Assembly (NCBI RefSeq): GCF_002153425.1
Contig: NZ_KZ119600.1
Location: forward strand, 2,000,684-2,064,683
DNA from: Litchfieldia alkalitelluris
GTDB lineage: Bacteria; Bacillota; Bacilli; Bacillales; Salisediminibacteriaceae
Direction of reading: 5' to 3'
Length of the DNA stretch: 64,000 nt
The position numbers were made by a program, and so were the translations under genes. The notes beneath the pieces were generated by a model. It did no database searches and was not told where the DNA came from. It saw nothing but the letters and a program-made list of their open reading frames with translations. Positions 27,442 to 34,832 of this stretch are shown here, in pieces. Numbering within the stretch: the stretch's first letter is position 1; each line of letters opens with the position of its first letter.

Positions 27442-28209
27442 ATGCAATATAGTGTAAAGCTCCAAACATTTGAAGGACCTCTGGATTTATTATTGCATTT
27501 AATTCAGAAAAACGATTTAGATTTATACGATATTCCTGTTAAAGAAATAACTGAACAATATATGATTTATATTCATACGATGCAAGTTCTTCAGTTGGAC
27601 ATTGCAAGCGAATATTTAGTGATGGCTTCTACTCTACTCCATATGAAAAGTCAGATGTTACTGCCTGCTCAAGAAGATTTGGAGGAGGAAGACTTTGAAT
27701 ATGAAGAAGAAGACCCTAGAGAAGAACTAATGCAGCGACTTATTGAATATAAGAGATTTAAAGAAGCGGCAGGAGAATTAAAAGAGAGGGAGCGGGAACG
27801 AAGTGATTTATTCTCGAAACCCATGACAGATTTAACAAACATTATAAAAGATGACTCCATGGGAGACGAAGAAAAAACATCGATGAATGTTTCTATTTAT
27901 GATATGTTGCAGGCATTTCAAAAGCTAACGAAAAGAAAAGAGTATAAGGAACCAGTGTATTCTAGAATACAGCGAGAGGATATTCCTATTGATGAAAAAA
28001 TGAGTCAAATTCTACAAGATCTTCATAGGAACCAAGGTAAAAGGAAGTTTTCTGAACTATTTGACCGGGAAGATAAAAATCATATCGTTGTGGCGTTTCT
28101 TGCCCTCCTTGAATTAATGAAGGCAAATGCTGTGTTTTGCTACCAAGATAGTAATTTTGATGAAATAATGGTTTTTCAGAAGGGAGCTTTGTCAGTTGAA
28201 GAGTCATGA
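27442..28209 (+). CDS. scpA: segregation and condensation protein A
   Basis: Kleisin subunit of the SMC-ScpAB condensin. The N-terminal YSVKLQTFEGPLDLLLHLI and LYDIPVKEITEQY are the family signature. An acidic linker around residues 80-95 (EEDFEYEEEDPREE) follows, and the C-terminal winged helix is KRKFSELFDREDKNHIVVAFLALLELMK. 255 aa. It overlaps scpB by 14 bases, so translation of the pair is coupled. Confidence 0.94.
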   Translation: MQYSVKLQTFEGPLDLLLHLIQKNDLDLYDIPVKEITEQYMIYIHTMQVLQLDIASEYLVMASTLLHMKSQMLLPAQEDLEEEDFEYEEEDPREELMQRLIEYKRFKEAAGELKERERERSDLFSKPMTDLTNIIKDDSMGDEEKTSMNVSIYDMLQAFQKLTKRKEYKEPVYSRIQREDIPIDEKMSQILQDLHRNQGKRKFSELFDREDKNHIVVAFLALLELMKANAVFCYQDSNFDEIMVFQKGALSVEES

Positions 28210-28843
28210 AATTAAAGCTGTAATAGAAGGGCTTCTCTTTGTATCTGGTGAAGAGGGATTAGACATTAAACAAATAATGGATGTACTTCAAATAGACAAA
28301 AAAACGGCTAAGTTTTACTTGGCAGAGCTAATGGAGGCATATGCTTCAAATTCTCGTGGAATTCAACTAGTGGAGGTAGCTGGTGGATATCAGCTAACAA
28401 CAAAGCCTGAGCACTCCTTGTATTTTAAGCGTTTAGTCCAGGCCCCATCTTCTACAACGTTGTCACAAGCAGCATTAGAAACATTAGCAATTGTGGCGTA
28501 TAGACAACCAATATCAAGATTAGAGATAGAAGACATTCGCGGTGTGAAAACGGAAAGGCCCATAAGAACTCTTGCTGCAAAAGGATTAATTAAAGAGGTG
28601 GGTCGGGCAGAAGGCGCAGGACGGGCAATATTATATGGTACAACGAAAGAATTTTTGGATCAATTTGGTTTACGATCTATTGGAGAACTTCCACCATTGC
28701 CAGAGACAGTTGCAGAAGAGGAAGTAGAGGAGGAAGTAGATTTATTCTTCTCCAAATTCCAAGAGCAATTAGCATCGGCTAAACAGGAAGAAGTAATGGA
28801 ACAACCAGAAGCAGTAGAAGGGAAGGAAAAAATTGATGGGTAA
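28196..28843 (+). CDS. scpB: segregation and condensation protein B
   Basis: Dimeric winged-helix protein that binds the ScpA linker in the SMC complex. Conserved segments: AVIEGLLFVSGEEGLDIKQ, SQAALETLAIVAYRQPISRLEIEDIRGV and GRAILYGTTKEFLDQFGL. The C-terminal tail is acidic. TTG 28196 follows AAGGGAG by about nine bases. It overlaps scpA and, slightly, ypuI. Confidence 0.93.
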   Translation: MKSHEIKAVIEGLLFVSGEEGLDIKQIMDVLQIDKKTAKFYLAELMEAYASNSRGIQLVEVAGGYQLTTKPEHSLYFKRLVQAPSSTTLSQAALETLAIVAYRQPISRLEIEDIRGVKTERPIRTLAAKGLIKEVGRAEGAGRAILYGTTKEFLDQFGLRSIGELPPLPETVAEEEVEEEVDLFFSKFQEQLASAKQEEVMEQPEAVEGKEKIDG

Positions 28844-29333
28844 TGATTTAGTTCAGCAACAATTAGTATTTACGATGGAGAAATTAAAAGATGTGTCACA
28901 AGAAATTAGGGTATTCTTAAATGATACGACATTAAAAGAGTTGTCGGATCAAGGAAAAGAAGTTGATATAAAGGATTATGAAGATATATTAGATCAATTT
29001 AGAAGGATTTTAGTTTTTTTCGATGAAGGTCGAGAGTCAGGAAGCTTGTTATTAAGAAGCGAAGTTTTTAGAAAAAGTGCTGCTGAGAAAACTTTATACT
29101 GGGTTTTCCATCAGTGTGTGGAGGAATTCTTTCATCCTAAGCTAGATGTGTGGTATGAAGACAGTAGAGCAGCCTATACTGGGAAAAATGCAATAAAGTT
29201 TAGGGTACCAGTGCCGGAAAAAATGAAAGAGCTTGTTAAATCCATTGAAGGGCCACTCCAGGAAGTGCGGGAAGAGCTCGAGTATTATGAAACGGACTAT
29301 CGCACAAAAATGCGACAACGCGGAAACGAATAA
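28836..29333 (+). CDS. ypuI: YpuI / DUF3907 family protein
   Basis: A 165-residue, mostly helical protein with FRRILVFFDEGRESGSLLLRSEVFRKSAAEKTLYWVFHQCVEEFFHPK, matching the DUF3907 family (B. subtilis YpuI, downstream of scpB). Function unknown. It overlaps the scpB end, so probably belongs to the scp operon. ATG 28836 is used; TTG 28833 is a less likely alternative. A strong hairpin follows at once. Confidence 0.82.
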   Translation: MGNDLVQQQLVFTMEKLKDVSQEIRVFLNDTTLKELSDQGKEVDIKDYEDILDQFRRILVFFDEGRESGSLLLRSEVFRKSAAEKTLYWVFHQCVEEFFHPKLDVWYEDSRAAYTGKNAIKFRVPVPEKMKELVKSIEGPLQEVREELEYYETDYRTKMRQRGNE

Positions 29334-29343
29334 TATTATGAGA

Positions 29344-29392
29344 AAGAGGCTGTCCCAAAAGTATAAACTTTTGGGCAGCCTCTCTCTTTTTT
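29344..29392 (+). terminator. terminator after ypuI
   Basis: AGAGGCTGTCCCAAAAGT and ACTTTTGGGCAGCCTCTCT form a 17-18-bp stem with a tetraloop, followed by CTTTTTTC. It belongs to the same GAGGCTG-headed terminator style as 21018 and 49327, though with a different inner stem. Confidence 0.88.
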
Positions 29393-29408
29393 CTAGTAAT
29401 TACTATTT

Positions 29409-29540
29409 GAGTACTCGAACCGCTATAGGCGGACGCTTTCCGCGGGCAATGCTTCAGCTTCCTCGGGAAAACCACCCTGCGGGATCTTCAGCTATTGCTT
29501 TTCCCGCTGGAGTCGCCGCCTGTCGCTCTTCGAGTTACTC
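29409..29540. repeat. GC-rich structured dispersed repeat, copy 1
   Basis: Core GGACGCTTTCCGCGGGCAAT ... TTTTCCCGCTGGAGTCGCC (29431-29517), nearly identical to the core at 41464-41551. It is enclosed by the pair GGCGG (29428-29432)/CCGCC (29516-29520), then by GAGTACTCGAA (29409-29419)/TTCGAGTTACTC (29529-29540). The outer stems differ in sequence from those of copy 2 but occupy the same position. It lies in the ypuI-to-30400 gap. Likely a non-coding mobile or structured element. Confidence 0.65.
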
Positions 29541-29613
29541 TTATCAATGGAAAAACACACACGGTCAATACTTTGGTAATAAGCTTGTCTATTTTTAACA
29601 AAAATGAAAAATA

Positions 29614-29677
29614 AAAAAATCGCTCCAATTGGTATAATTAAAGTACCGCCAATAACCTACCAAAGGAGCGATTTTTT
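29614..29677 (+). promoter_or_regulatory. hairpin covering the ribosome binding site of a transposase remnant
   Basis: AAAAAATCGCTCC (29614-29626) is the perfect complement of GGAGCGATTTTTT (29665-29677). The right arm contains the GGAG ribosome binding site and ends at the ATG at 29678. Such pairing would block translation of read-through transcripts, a known strategy by which insertion sequences limit transposase synthesis. Confidence 0.5.
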
Positions 29678-29803
29678 ATGACATATAATTATATATCCTT
29701 CAAAAATTATAACATGGAACAACTATATTTACCAATGGATTTAGAGGTACATATCCCAGAAAACCATGTCTGTCGAATAGTAAATGAAGCTGTGGAACAG
29801 TAA
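29678..29803 (+). pseudogene. IS1182-type transposase N-terminal remnant (41 aa)
   Basis: The short frame reads MTYNYISFKNYNMEQLYLPM then DLEVHIPENHVCRIVNEAVEQ and stops. The pattern NYN-x-Q-L-x-LP-x-DLE-x-x-IPE(N/D)H-x-x-R-x-V is how IS1182-family transposases (about 450-550 aa) begin. All the catalytic DDE part is absent; after the stop the sequence no longer looks transposase-like. I read it as the left end of a deleted element. It lies in a repeat-rich gap between ypuI and the forespore genes. Confidence 0.6.
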
Positions 29804-29890
29804 TCTTATGTTGGTTTCGTTACGATCCATTCCCAGTCCTTGGGCATAACACAAGTCCAATCCCCGTATACACCTTGTTAACAAATTTTA

Positions 29891-30400
29891 TTAGTTTTCC
29901 ATAATTTTTTTTAGCCAGTGGTTCATTTGTGTAGTCAATAATTTAGATTGCCCAATTAACAAGCTGATTTCTGAACTTGGATCTACTTTAGTTCCTTGGA
30001 AGACCCCTTTTATCTCCCCATTTTTTGTTAACCAGTACTTATGAATGTATGTATGATAAGCCTCCCAAAAGTTATTTAATATCATTAATTGCTCAAATGA
30101 ATAGATTTTATTTAGTTGATTCTCACTTATAGACAATTCTTTGGGGGATAATTCTATCTCCCTTTTATGAATATCTACAGTTTGTTTTTGGACTGCGTTA
30201 CGAACTTCCATGCATTGAAGTTCTACGGTTCTTTTTAGTTCATCCTTCCATTGAACACTATTATAAGGGTTGTTTTTGTTATTTACGGTGTTAGGTTTAT
30301 GAATAAACTTTTCCAAAATGTGTAACTTTCTGAATAGAATCCAAAGGCCGGTCAATTGGATAAAAATACTGAGACTTATTAATACTATTATTATCAACAC
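29891..30400 (-). CDS. hypothetical membrane-anchored protein, 169 aa
   Basis: Not recognised. It starts with TTG (30400), with GGTGG upstream. One N-terminal membrane helix (IIIVLISLSIFIQLTGLWILF) is followed by a soluble helical region (VELQCMEVRNAVQKQTVDIHKREIELSP; FEQLMILNNFWEAYHTYIHKYW). It sits alone on the minus strand between the transposase remnant and the forespore promoter at 30487. Nothing indicates a function; it may be an imported gene. Confidence 0.5.
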   Translation of the reverse strand: MLIIIVLISLSIFIQLTGLWILFRKLHILEKFIHKPNTVNNKNNPYNSVQWKDELKRTVELQCMEVRNAVQKQTVDIHKREIELSPKELSISENQLNKIYSFEQLMILNNFWEAYHTYIHKYWLTKNGEIKGVFQGTKVDPSSEISLLIGQSKLLTTQMNHWLKKIMEN

Positions 30401-30486
30401 CTATTTCCACCACATTTCTTTTAAATACAATGTTTATTTTACATTATATTGTAGAAAAAGTAAGCACTGCAGTCTGTGTCATTTAT

Positions 30487-30516
30487 GGATAAAAAATGTT
30501 AATTGGATCCATGTTA
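30487..30516 (+). promoter_or_regulatory. candidate sigma-G promoter for the lipoprotein-spoVAEb pair
   Basis: GGATA (30487-30491), 18 bases, then CATGTTA (30510-30516). The -10 matches the sigma-G consensus CATNHTA fully and the -35 (GHATR) at four of five bases. It lies about 70 bases before the start of the lipoprotein gene and would explain how spoVAEb is expressed in the forespore away from the spoVA operon. Confidence 0.6.
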
Positions 30517-30584
30517 ACAAGTAAGGAATTTTTAAAATGATACTATGTCCTTCATAGGTATCACAAGGAAGGAGCTAAAGTATA

Positions 30585-31028
30585 GTGAGGTTAGTGATGG
30601 TTAGAATCATTATTCTATTTTTAATCCCACTGCTTTTAATTAGCTGCCAAAATCCACCAAATGGACAAACTGCTTTTGAAGCTGAAGGGTCTCGTAAACC
30701 AAGTATTTCACAAGACACGGCACAAAAAATGCGAGCAGAAGTACAGGCGATGTCTGAGGTAGACCACGTTACTAGTGTTTCATTGGAAGATGATGTGTAT
30801 ATGACATTAACAGTAACAGGTTTTCAGCGACTTTTTTTAGAAAAAATAAGAAAAACTGCGTTTGATCGAGCAAAAAAAGTGGATAAGAATACTACTGTTC
30901 ACATATCCACAGACCGTAAAGTAGACATGGAGTTAAAAGAATTAGAAAAAAAAGTATACCGAAATGAAATTACAAAGAAAGACTTGGAAAAGGAACTTAT
31001 GAAAGTGGAAGATGATATGAAAGGTTAA
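30585..31028 (+). CDS. YhcN/YlaJ-like sporulation lipoprotein
   Basis: A signal peptide ending in the lipobox LLIS-C (Cys near residue 21) indicates lipid attachment. The mature part (SQDTAQKMRAEVQAMSEVDHVTSVSLEDDVYMTLTVTGFQR... ending with a charged helix) resembles the YhcN/YlaJ family of spore lipoproteins, which often accompany spoVA genes. GTG 30585 is nine bases after AAGGAAGGAG; ATG 30597 is an alternative. It directly precedes spoVAEb (ribosome binding site right after its stop) and shares the sigma-G-like promoter. Confidence 0.7.
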   Translation: MRLVMVRIIILFLIPLLLISCQNPPNGQTAFEAEGSRKPSISQDTAQKMRAEVQAMSEVDHVTSVSLEDDVYMTLTVTGFQRLFLEKIRKTAFDRAKKVDKNTTVHISTDRKVDMELKELEKKVYRNEITKKDLEKELMKVEDDMKG

Positions 31029-31043
31029 ATGGAGGTGATGCAT

Positions 31044-31394
31044 ATGATGTTTTTCTGGGCTTTTGTAGTAGGTGGCTTGATTTGTGTGGTAGGTCAAGTA
31101 TTAATGGATGTGGGAAAACTTACACCAGCCCACACGATGAGTACACTTGTAGTTTCTGGTGCTGTCCTAGACGGTTTAGGTCTGTATGAGCCATTGATTG
31201 ACTTTGCAGGTGCAGGTGCAACAATTCCAATTACTAGCTTTGGTAATGCACTAGTGCACGGAGCGATGGCAGAAGCAGAAAGGCATGGTTTAGTTGGAAT
31301 AATAACTGGTATTTTTGAAGTTACTAGTGCAGGTATCTCAGCGGCAATTATATTCAGCTTTCTTGCATCCCTCGTATTTAGGCCTAAAGGCTGA
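31044..31394 (+). CDS. spoVAEB: stage V sporulation protein AE (SpoVAEb), outside the spoVA operon
   Basis: Small membrane protein of the DPA channel core (SpoVAC-AD-AEb). The sequence [59 protein letters not shown] and a C-terminal FRPKG are classic SpoVAEb. GGAGGTGATG lies before the ATGs at 31044/31047; the first gives 116 aa. It is about 14 kb from the spoVA operon at 16160 and is paired with a YhcN-like lipoprotein instead of spoVAC and spoVAD. Confidence 0.9.
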   Translation: MMFFWAFVVGGLICVVGQVLMDVGKLTPAHTMSTLVVSGAVLDGLGLYEPLIDFAGAGATIPITSFGNALVHGAMAEAERHGLVGIITGIFEVTSAGISAAIIFSFLASLVFRPKG

Positions 31395-31426
31395 ACGTAA
31401 AGTAATTCTGAAATCAACCTATATAA

Positions 31427-31457
31427 TGGTATCTCGTATGTAAGAGGTACCTTTTTA
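31427..31457 (+). terminator. terminator after spoVAEb
   Basis: GGTATCTC and GAGGTACC pair (one G-U) across an eight-base loop, followed by TTTTTAT. Confidence 0.7.
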
Positions 31458-31474
31458 TGTTTGCATTTGACTTG

Positions 31475-31503
31475 GACATAACTTTTCTTTCTTTGCATAG
31501 ACT
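31475..31503 (+). promoter_or_regulatory. candidate sigma-E promoter of dacB
   Basis: GACATAAC (31475-31482), a 13-base spacer, and CATAGACT (31496-31503). The -10 agrees with CATACAHT at seven of eight bases and the -35 at six of eight. dacB is a sigma-E gene in B. subtilis, and the start codon is 43 bases downstream. Confidence 0.6.
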
Positions 31504-31546
31504 TGTACAAACAGAAAAAAGACCAGCATGAAAGTGGAGGAAAACA

Positions 31547-32695
31547 ATGATTAAGAGAACATTAAAGCTAACTATGATATTTATTCTTGTTTTTAACATA
31601 CTACCTAATTACAGTGATGCAGCAACCTTTCCAGGTGATGTTTCTGCTAGGGGTTCTATATTAATAGAACAGGAAAGTGGTAGAGTACTATTTGAGAAAC
31701 AAGCACATACACCAATGAGAATTGCAAGTATCACAAAAATCATGACAGCTATTCTTGCCATTGAGTCTGGTCAGTTGGATGAATGGGTAACTGTATCGAA
31801 AAATGCAGAGGGAACAGAGGGCTCCTCCTTATACTTAGTTGCAGGTGAGAAAATTAAGCTGAGGGATTTAGTGTACGGACTAATGCTAAGATCTGGGAAT
31901 GACTCAGCAGTTGCGATTGCGGAGCATGTGGGTGGAAGTTTAGAAGGTTTTGTAACCATGATGAATCAAAAACGCGAAGAATTAGGAATGATAAATTCTG
32001 CTTTTGCAAATCCACACGGTCTAGATGATCATGAGGAGCATTACTCTACTGCTTATGATATGGCGATCCTTACAAAATACGCACTGGAGCTTGATGAGTA
32101 TAGAGAAATTGCGTCAACAAAAAGCTACACTTCGAAAAATAAAGCCGGAAGTGTAAGAAGTTGGCACAATAAAAATCGTCTTTTAACTCAGTTATATAAG
32201 CATAGTACTGGTGGTAAAACAGGGTATACAAAAAGGGCTAAACGCACATTAGTCAGTACAGCTAACAAGGATGAGATGGATTTAATAGCGGTAACAATAA
32301 ACGCTCCTAGCGATTGGAATGATCATATAAGTTTGTTTGAGTGGGGTTTTAATACTTTTAAACATTCTACCCTTGTAAAACAAGGAGTAATAGAAGTTGA
32401 GGATGAGTTTTACCAAGAAAAGATTACAGCAGAGTATTCTTTTGAATATCCATTGGCAGAGGAAGAAGTGGAGTTAATCGACAGGAAAGTGGTCCTATAT
32501 AGACCGCCAAATGATGATAAATGGGAAAGAGAAGATCCACCATATCCAATTGGAACAATTCAGTTGGAGTTAGGTGAAGAATTGATTGGGGTCGTTCCTC
32601 TCAAATATATCGGTGAAGATGAGGAAGCACCACCGTTTTGGAAAAAATGGCTCGATCACTTGTTCATGGTAATAGGAGTGAAGAACAGTGGTTAA
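31547..32695 (+). CDS. dacB: sporulation D-alanyl-D-alanine carboxypeptidase DacB (PBP5*)
   Basis: Mother-cell carboxypeptidase that sets cortex cross-linking. A signal peptide (about 1-26) is followed by SxxK in ASITKIM, SGN in LRSGNDSAVA and KTG in TGGKTGYT, then a C-terminal beta domain and a membrane-associated end. 382 aa matches B. subtilis DacB. It is followed by spmA with a short overlap, the conserved dacB-spmA-spmB order. It is distinct from dacF at 13176; the two serve opposite cell compartments. Confidence 0.93.
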   Translation: MIKRTLKLTMIFILVFNILPNYSDAATFPGDVSARGSILIEQESGRVLFEKQAHTPMRIASITKIMTAILAIESGQLDEWVTVSKNAEGTEGSSLYLVAGEKIKLRDLVYGLMLRSGNDSAVAIAEHVGGSLEGFVTMMNQKREELGMINSAFANPHGLDDHEEHYSTAYDMAILTKYALELDEYREIASTKSYTSKNKAGSVRSWHNKNRLLTQLYKHSTGGKTGYTKRAKRTLVSTANKDEMDLIAVTINAPSDWNDHISLFEWGFNTFKHSTLVKQGVIEVEDEFYQEKITAEYSFEYPLAEEEVELIDRKVVLYRPPNDDKWEREDPPYPIGTIQLELGEELIGVVPLKYIGEDEEAPPFWKKWLDHLFMVIGVKNSG

Positions 32696-33278
32696 TATTA
32701 TATGGGTATCACTATTTGTAATTGGTTTGGTGTTTGCTGGAATTAACGGGACAATGGATCAAGTAAATGAAGCTATTTTCCAAGGGGCAAAAGAAGCTGT
32801 TACCATTTGTATTGGATTAATCAGTGTACTTACCTTTTGGCTTGGATTGATGAGAATTGCAGAAAAAGCGGGTCTCCTTTTAGGGATGAGCCGCTTACTG
32901 CAGCCAATAGTAAAGCGACTTTTTCCAGATATACCAAAGGATCATCCCGCAATGGGATATATTTTGTCTAATATGAGTGCAAATATGTTTGGATTAGGGA
33001 ATGCTGCTACGCCTATGGGAATTAAAGCGATGGAAGAATTAAAGAGTTTAAATGGAGGAAAAGATGAAGCAAGTCGGTCGATGATTACATTACTTGCCGT
33101 GAATACTGCAAGCATCACGTTAATACCAACGACTGTTATTGCCATTCGAATTCAGTATGGATCTGTATCTCCAACGGAAATAGTAGGAACAACGATTTTA
33201 GCAACTGCCTGCTCAACATTAGGTGCTATATTAGTAGACCGTTTTTTCTATTATCGTAGAATGAAAAGAAGGACGTGA
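32688..33278 (+). CDS. spmA: spore maturation protein A
   Basis: Nucleoside-recognition (Gate) domain membrane protein needed for full core dehydration in spores. Helices include IIWVSLFVIGLVFAGING at the start, AVTICIGLISVLTFWLGLMRI and the Gate signature MGYILSNMSANMFGLGNAATPMGIKAMEEL. 196 aa. GTG 32688 overlaps the dacB end by eight bases. Confidence 0.92.
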   Translation: MVNIIWVSLFVIGLVFAGINGTMDQVNEAIFQGAKEAVTICIGLISVLTFWLGLMRIAEKAGLLLGMSRLLQPIVKRLFPDIPKDHPAMGYILSNMSANMFGLGNAATPMGIKAMEELKSLNGGKDEASRSMITLLAVNTASITLIPTTVIAIRIQYGSVSPTEIVGTTILATACSTLGAILVDRFFYYRRMKRRT

Positions 33279-33284
33279 CAAGCT

Positions 33285-33815
33285 ATGGAGTGGGTAACGA
33301 CCGTTTCCATGTGGATGATCCCATCTATTATTGCAATTATCTTAATCGCAGGAACCGTGAAGAAAGTCCCGACATATGAAACATTTGTAGAAGGGGCAAA
33401 AGAAGGCGTGAGTATGTCATTTTCAATTATTCCTTATTTAGTAGGAATGTTAGTTGCAATTACTGTTTTTAGGGAATCTGGTGCGATGGAATTTTTTATA
33501 TCTTTAATTAGACCTGCTTTGGAGATGGCTGGTATACCTGCTGATATTGTACCATTAGCATTAATAAGGCCTCTATCTGGTACTGGCGCTCTAGGTATGA
33601 CGAGTGATTTAATTGCTACACATGGTCCTGATTCATTTATTGGTCGATTAGCATCTACTATGCAGGGGAGTACTGATACTACCTTTTATGTTTTAACAGT
33701 ATATTTTGGTGCTGTAGGTATTAGAAAAATGGGTGACGCCCTTAAAGTTGGTTTATTAGCAGATTTGATTGGCGTTTTTGCCTCCATTATCATTGTCTCC
33801 ATTGTTTTTTTATAA
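33285..33815 (+). CDS. spmB: spore maturation protein B
   Basis: Partner of SpmA, also a Gate-domain membrane protein (176 aa). Visible: FVEGAKEGVSMSFSIIPYLVGMLVAI, LALIRPLSGTGALGMTSDLI and STMQGSTDTTFYVLTVYFGAVGI. It starts six bases after spmA. A terminator follows at 33881. Confidence 0.92.
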   Translation: MEWVTTVSMWMIPSIIAIILIAGTVKKVPTYETFVEGAKEGVSMSFSIIPYLVGMLVAITVFRESGAMEFFISLIRPALEMAGIPADIVPLALIRPLSGTGALGMTSDLIATHGPDSFIGRLASTMQGSTDTTFYVLTVYFGAVGIRKMGDALKVGLLADLIGVFASIIIVSIVFL

Positions 33816-33880
33816 TATGCATTTATAGGGTTACTAAATTTGATAGTAGACATCATAAAATTATATAATAAAAGTAACTA

Positions 33881-33916
33881 GAAAAAGCTCGTATAATTAC
33901 TAAACGAGCTTTTTCT
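33881..33916 (+). terminator. terminator after spmB
   Basis: AAAAAGCTCGT and ACGAGCTTTTT form a perfect 11-bp stem with a U-run. Confidence 0.85.
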
Positions 33917-34015
33917 TTGTGTAGGCTTTAAAAAAAGGATAGAATTAGTGTTTGAAAATGTGTATTCAATAACAAACTAGCTAATAGATTGAAATCTTGT
34001 TTTGGGGTGAGAGAT

Positions 34016-34735
34016 GTGGAAAGGTTACAGAAGGTAATAGCTCAATCTGGCATTACATCAAGAAGAAAAGCTGAAGAATTAATTGTTGAGGGGAAAGTAT
34101 ATGTGAATGGTAAAAGGGTAACGGAGCTTGGTACAAAAGTTGATCCGCAAATAGATAAAGTAGAAGTTAATGGAGTTCCATTAGAGAGGGAAGAACCAGT
34201 GTACTTTATGTTATATAAACCAACTGGTGTTATTTCGAGTGTATCTGATGAGCATAATAGGAAAGTCGTAACAGACTTTATCCCGACAGACCAGAGAATT
34301 TATCCTATTGGGAGATTAGATTATGACACTTCTGGACTCTTGCTCTTAACAAATGACGGAGACTTTGCCAACTTATTAACACACCCGAAACACAAAATTT
34401 ATAAAACATACATTGCTAAAGTGGAAGGCATGCCTTTAAGAGAAGATATTAAAAAGTTAGAAAAAGGCATTATCCTAGAAGATGGGAAAACAGCCCCTGC
34501 TAGAGTAAAAGTGATAAGAAGCGATAAGAGGAAAGAGACATCAATCGTAGAGATTTCTATTCATGAAGGAAGAAATAGACAAGTGAGGAGAATGTTTGAA
34601 GCTATTGGTCATCCAGTAATGAAATTAAAAAGAGAACAATACGGGTTTTTACAGTTAAAAGGGTTAAATGCAGGTGAATTTCGTGAATTAAAGCCACATG
34701 AGGTTAAAAAGATGCGAGAATTAGCTGTCACATAA
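34016..34735 (+). CDS. rluB: 23S rRNA pseudouridine synthase RluB
   Basis: Pseudouridylates helix 89 of 23S rRNA. The N-terminal S4 RNA-binding domain (MERLQKVIAQSGITSRRKAEEL) is followed by the catalytic Asp in GRLDYDTSGLLLLTNDG and by HEGRNRQVRRMFEAIGHPV. GTG 34016 aligns with the B. subtilis start and lies after GGGGTGAG, giving 239 aa; the upstream ATG 33989 is not used. It lies before resA, as in B. subtilis. Confidence 0.92.
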   Translation: MERLQKVIAQSGITSRRKAEELIVEGKVYVNGKRVTELGTKVDPQIDKVEVNGVPLEREEPVYFMLYKPTGVISSVSDEHNRKVVTDFIPTDQRIYPIGRLDYDTSGLLLLTNDGDFANLLTHPKHKIYKTYIAKVEGMPLREDIKKLEKGIILEDGKTAPARVKVIRSDKRKETSIVEISIHEGRNRQVRRMFEAIGHPVMKLKREQYGFLQLKGLNAGEFRELKPHEVKKMRELAVT

Positions 34736-34737
34736 TG

Positions 34738-34791
34738 TTCACAAATGTTCGGTTAAACCATATGTAAACATCACTTACGTAGTGTTAATAT
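34738..34791 (+). promoter_or_regulatory. candidate resA promoter region
   Basis: TGTAAA (34763-34768), 17 bases, TAATAT (34786-34791) resemble sigma-A elements. Upstream, TTCACAA (34738-34744, complement TTGTGAA) resembles part of a ResD binding site. ResD activates resABC in B. subtilis. The match is modest. Confidence 0.35.
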
Positions 34792-34832
34792 GTAACTGAT
34801 AAGATTGTAACAGGATTTAATGGGGGAGAAGT

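Noticed and set aside
29233-29598. 121-residue frame overlapping ypuI and the GC-rich repeat
   Set aside because: It crosses a gene end, a strong terminator and a structured repeat, with no start signal.
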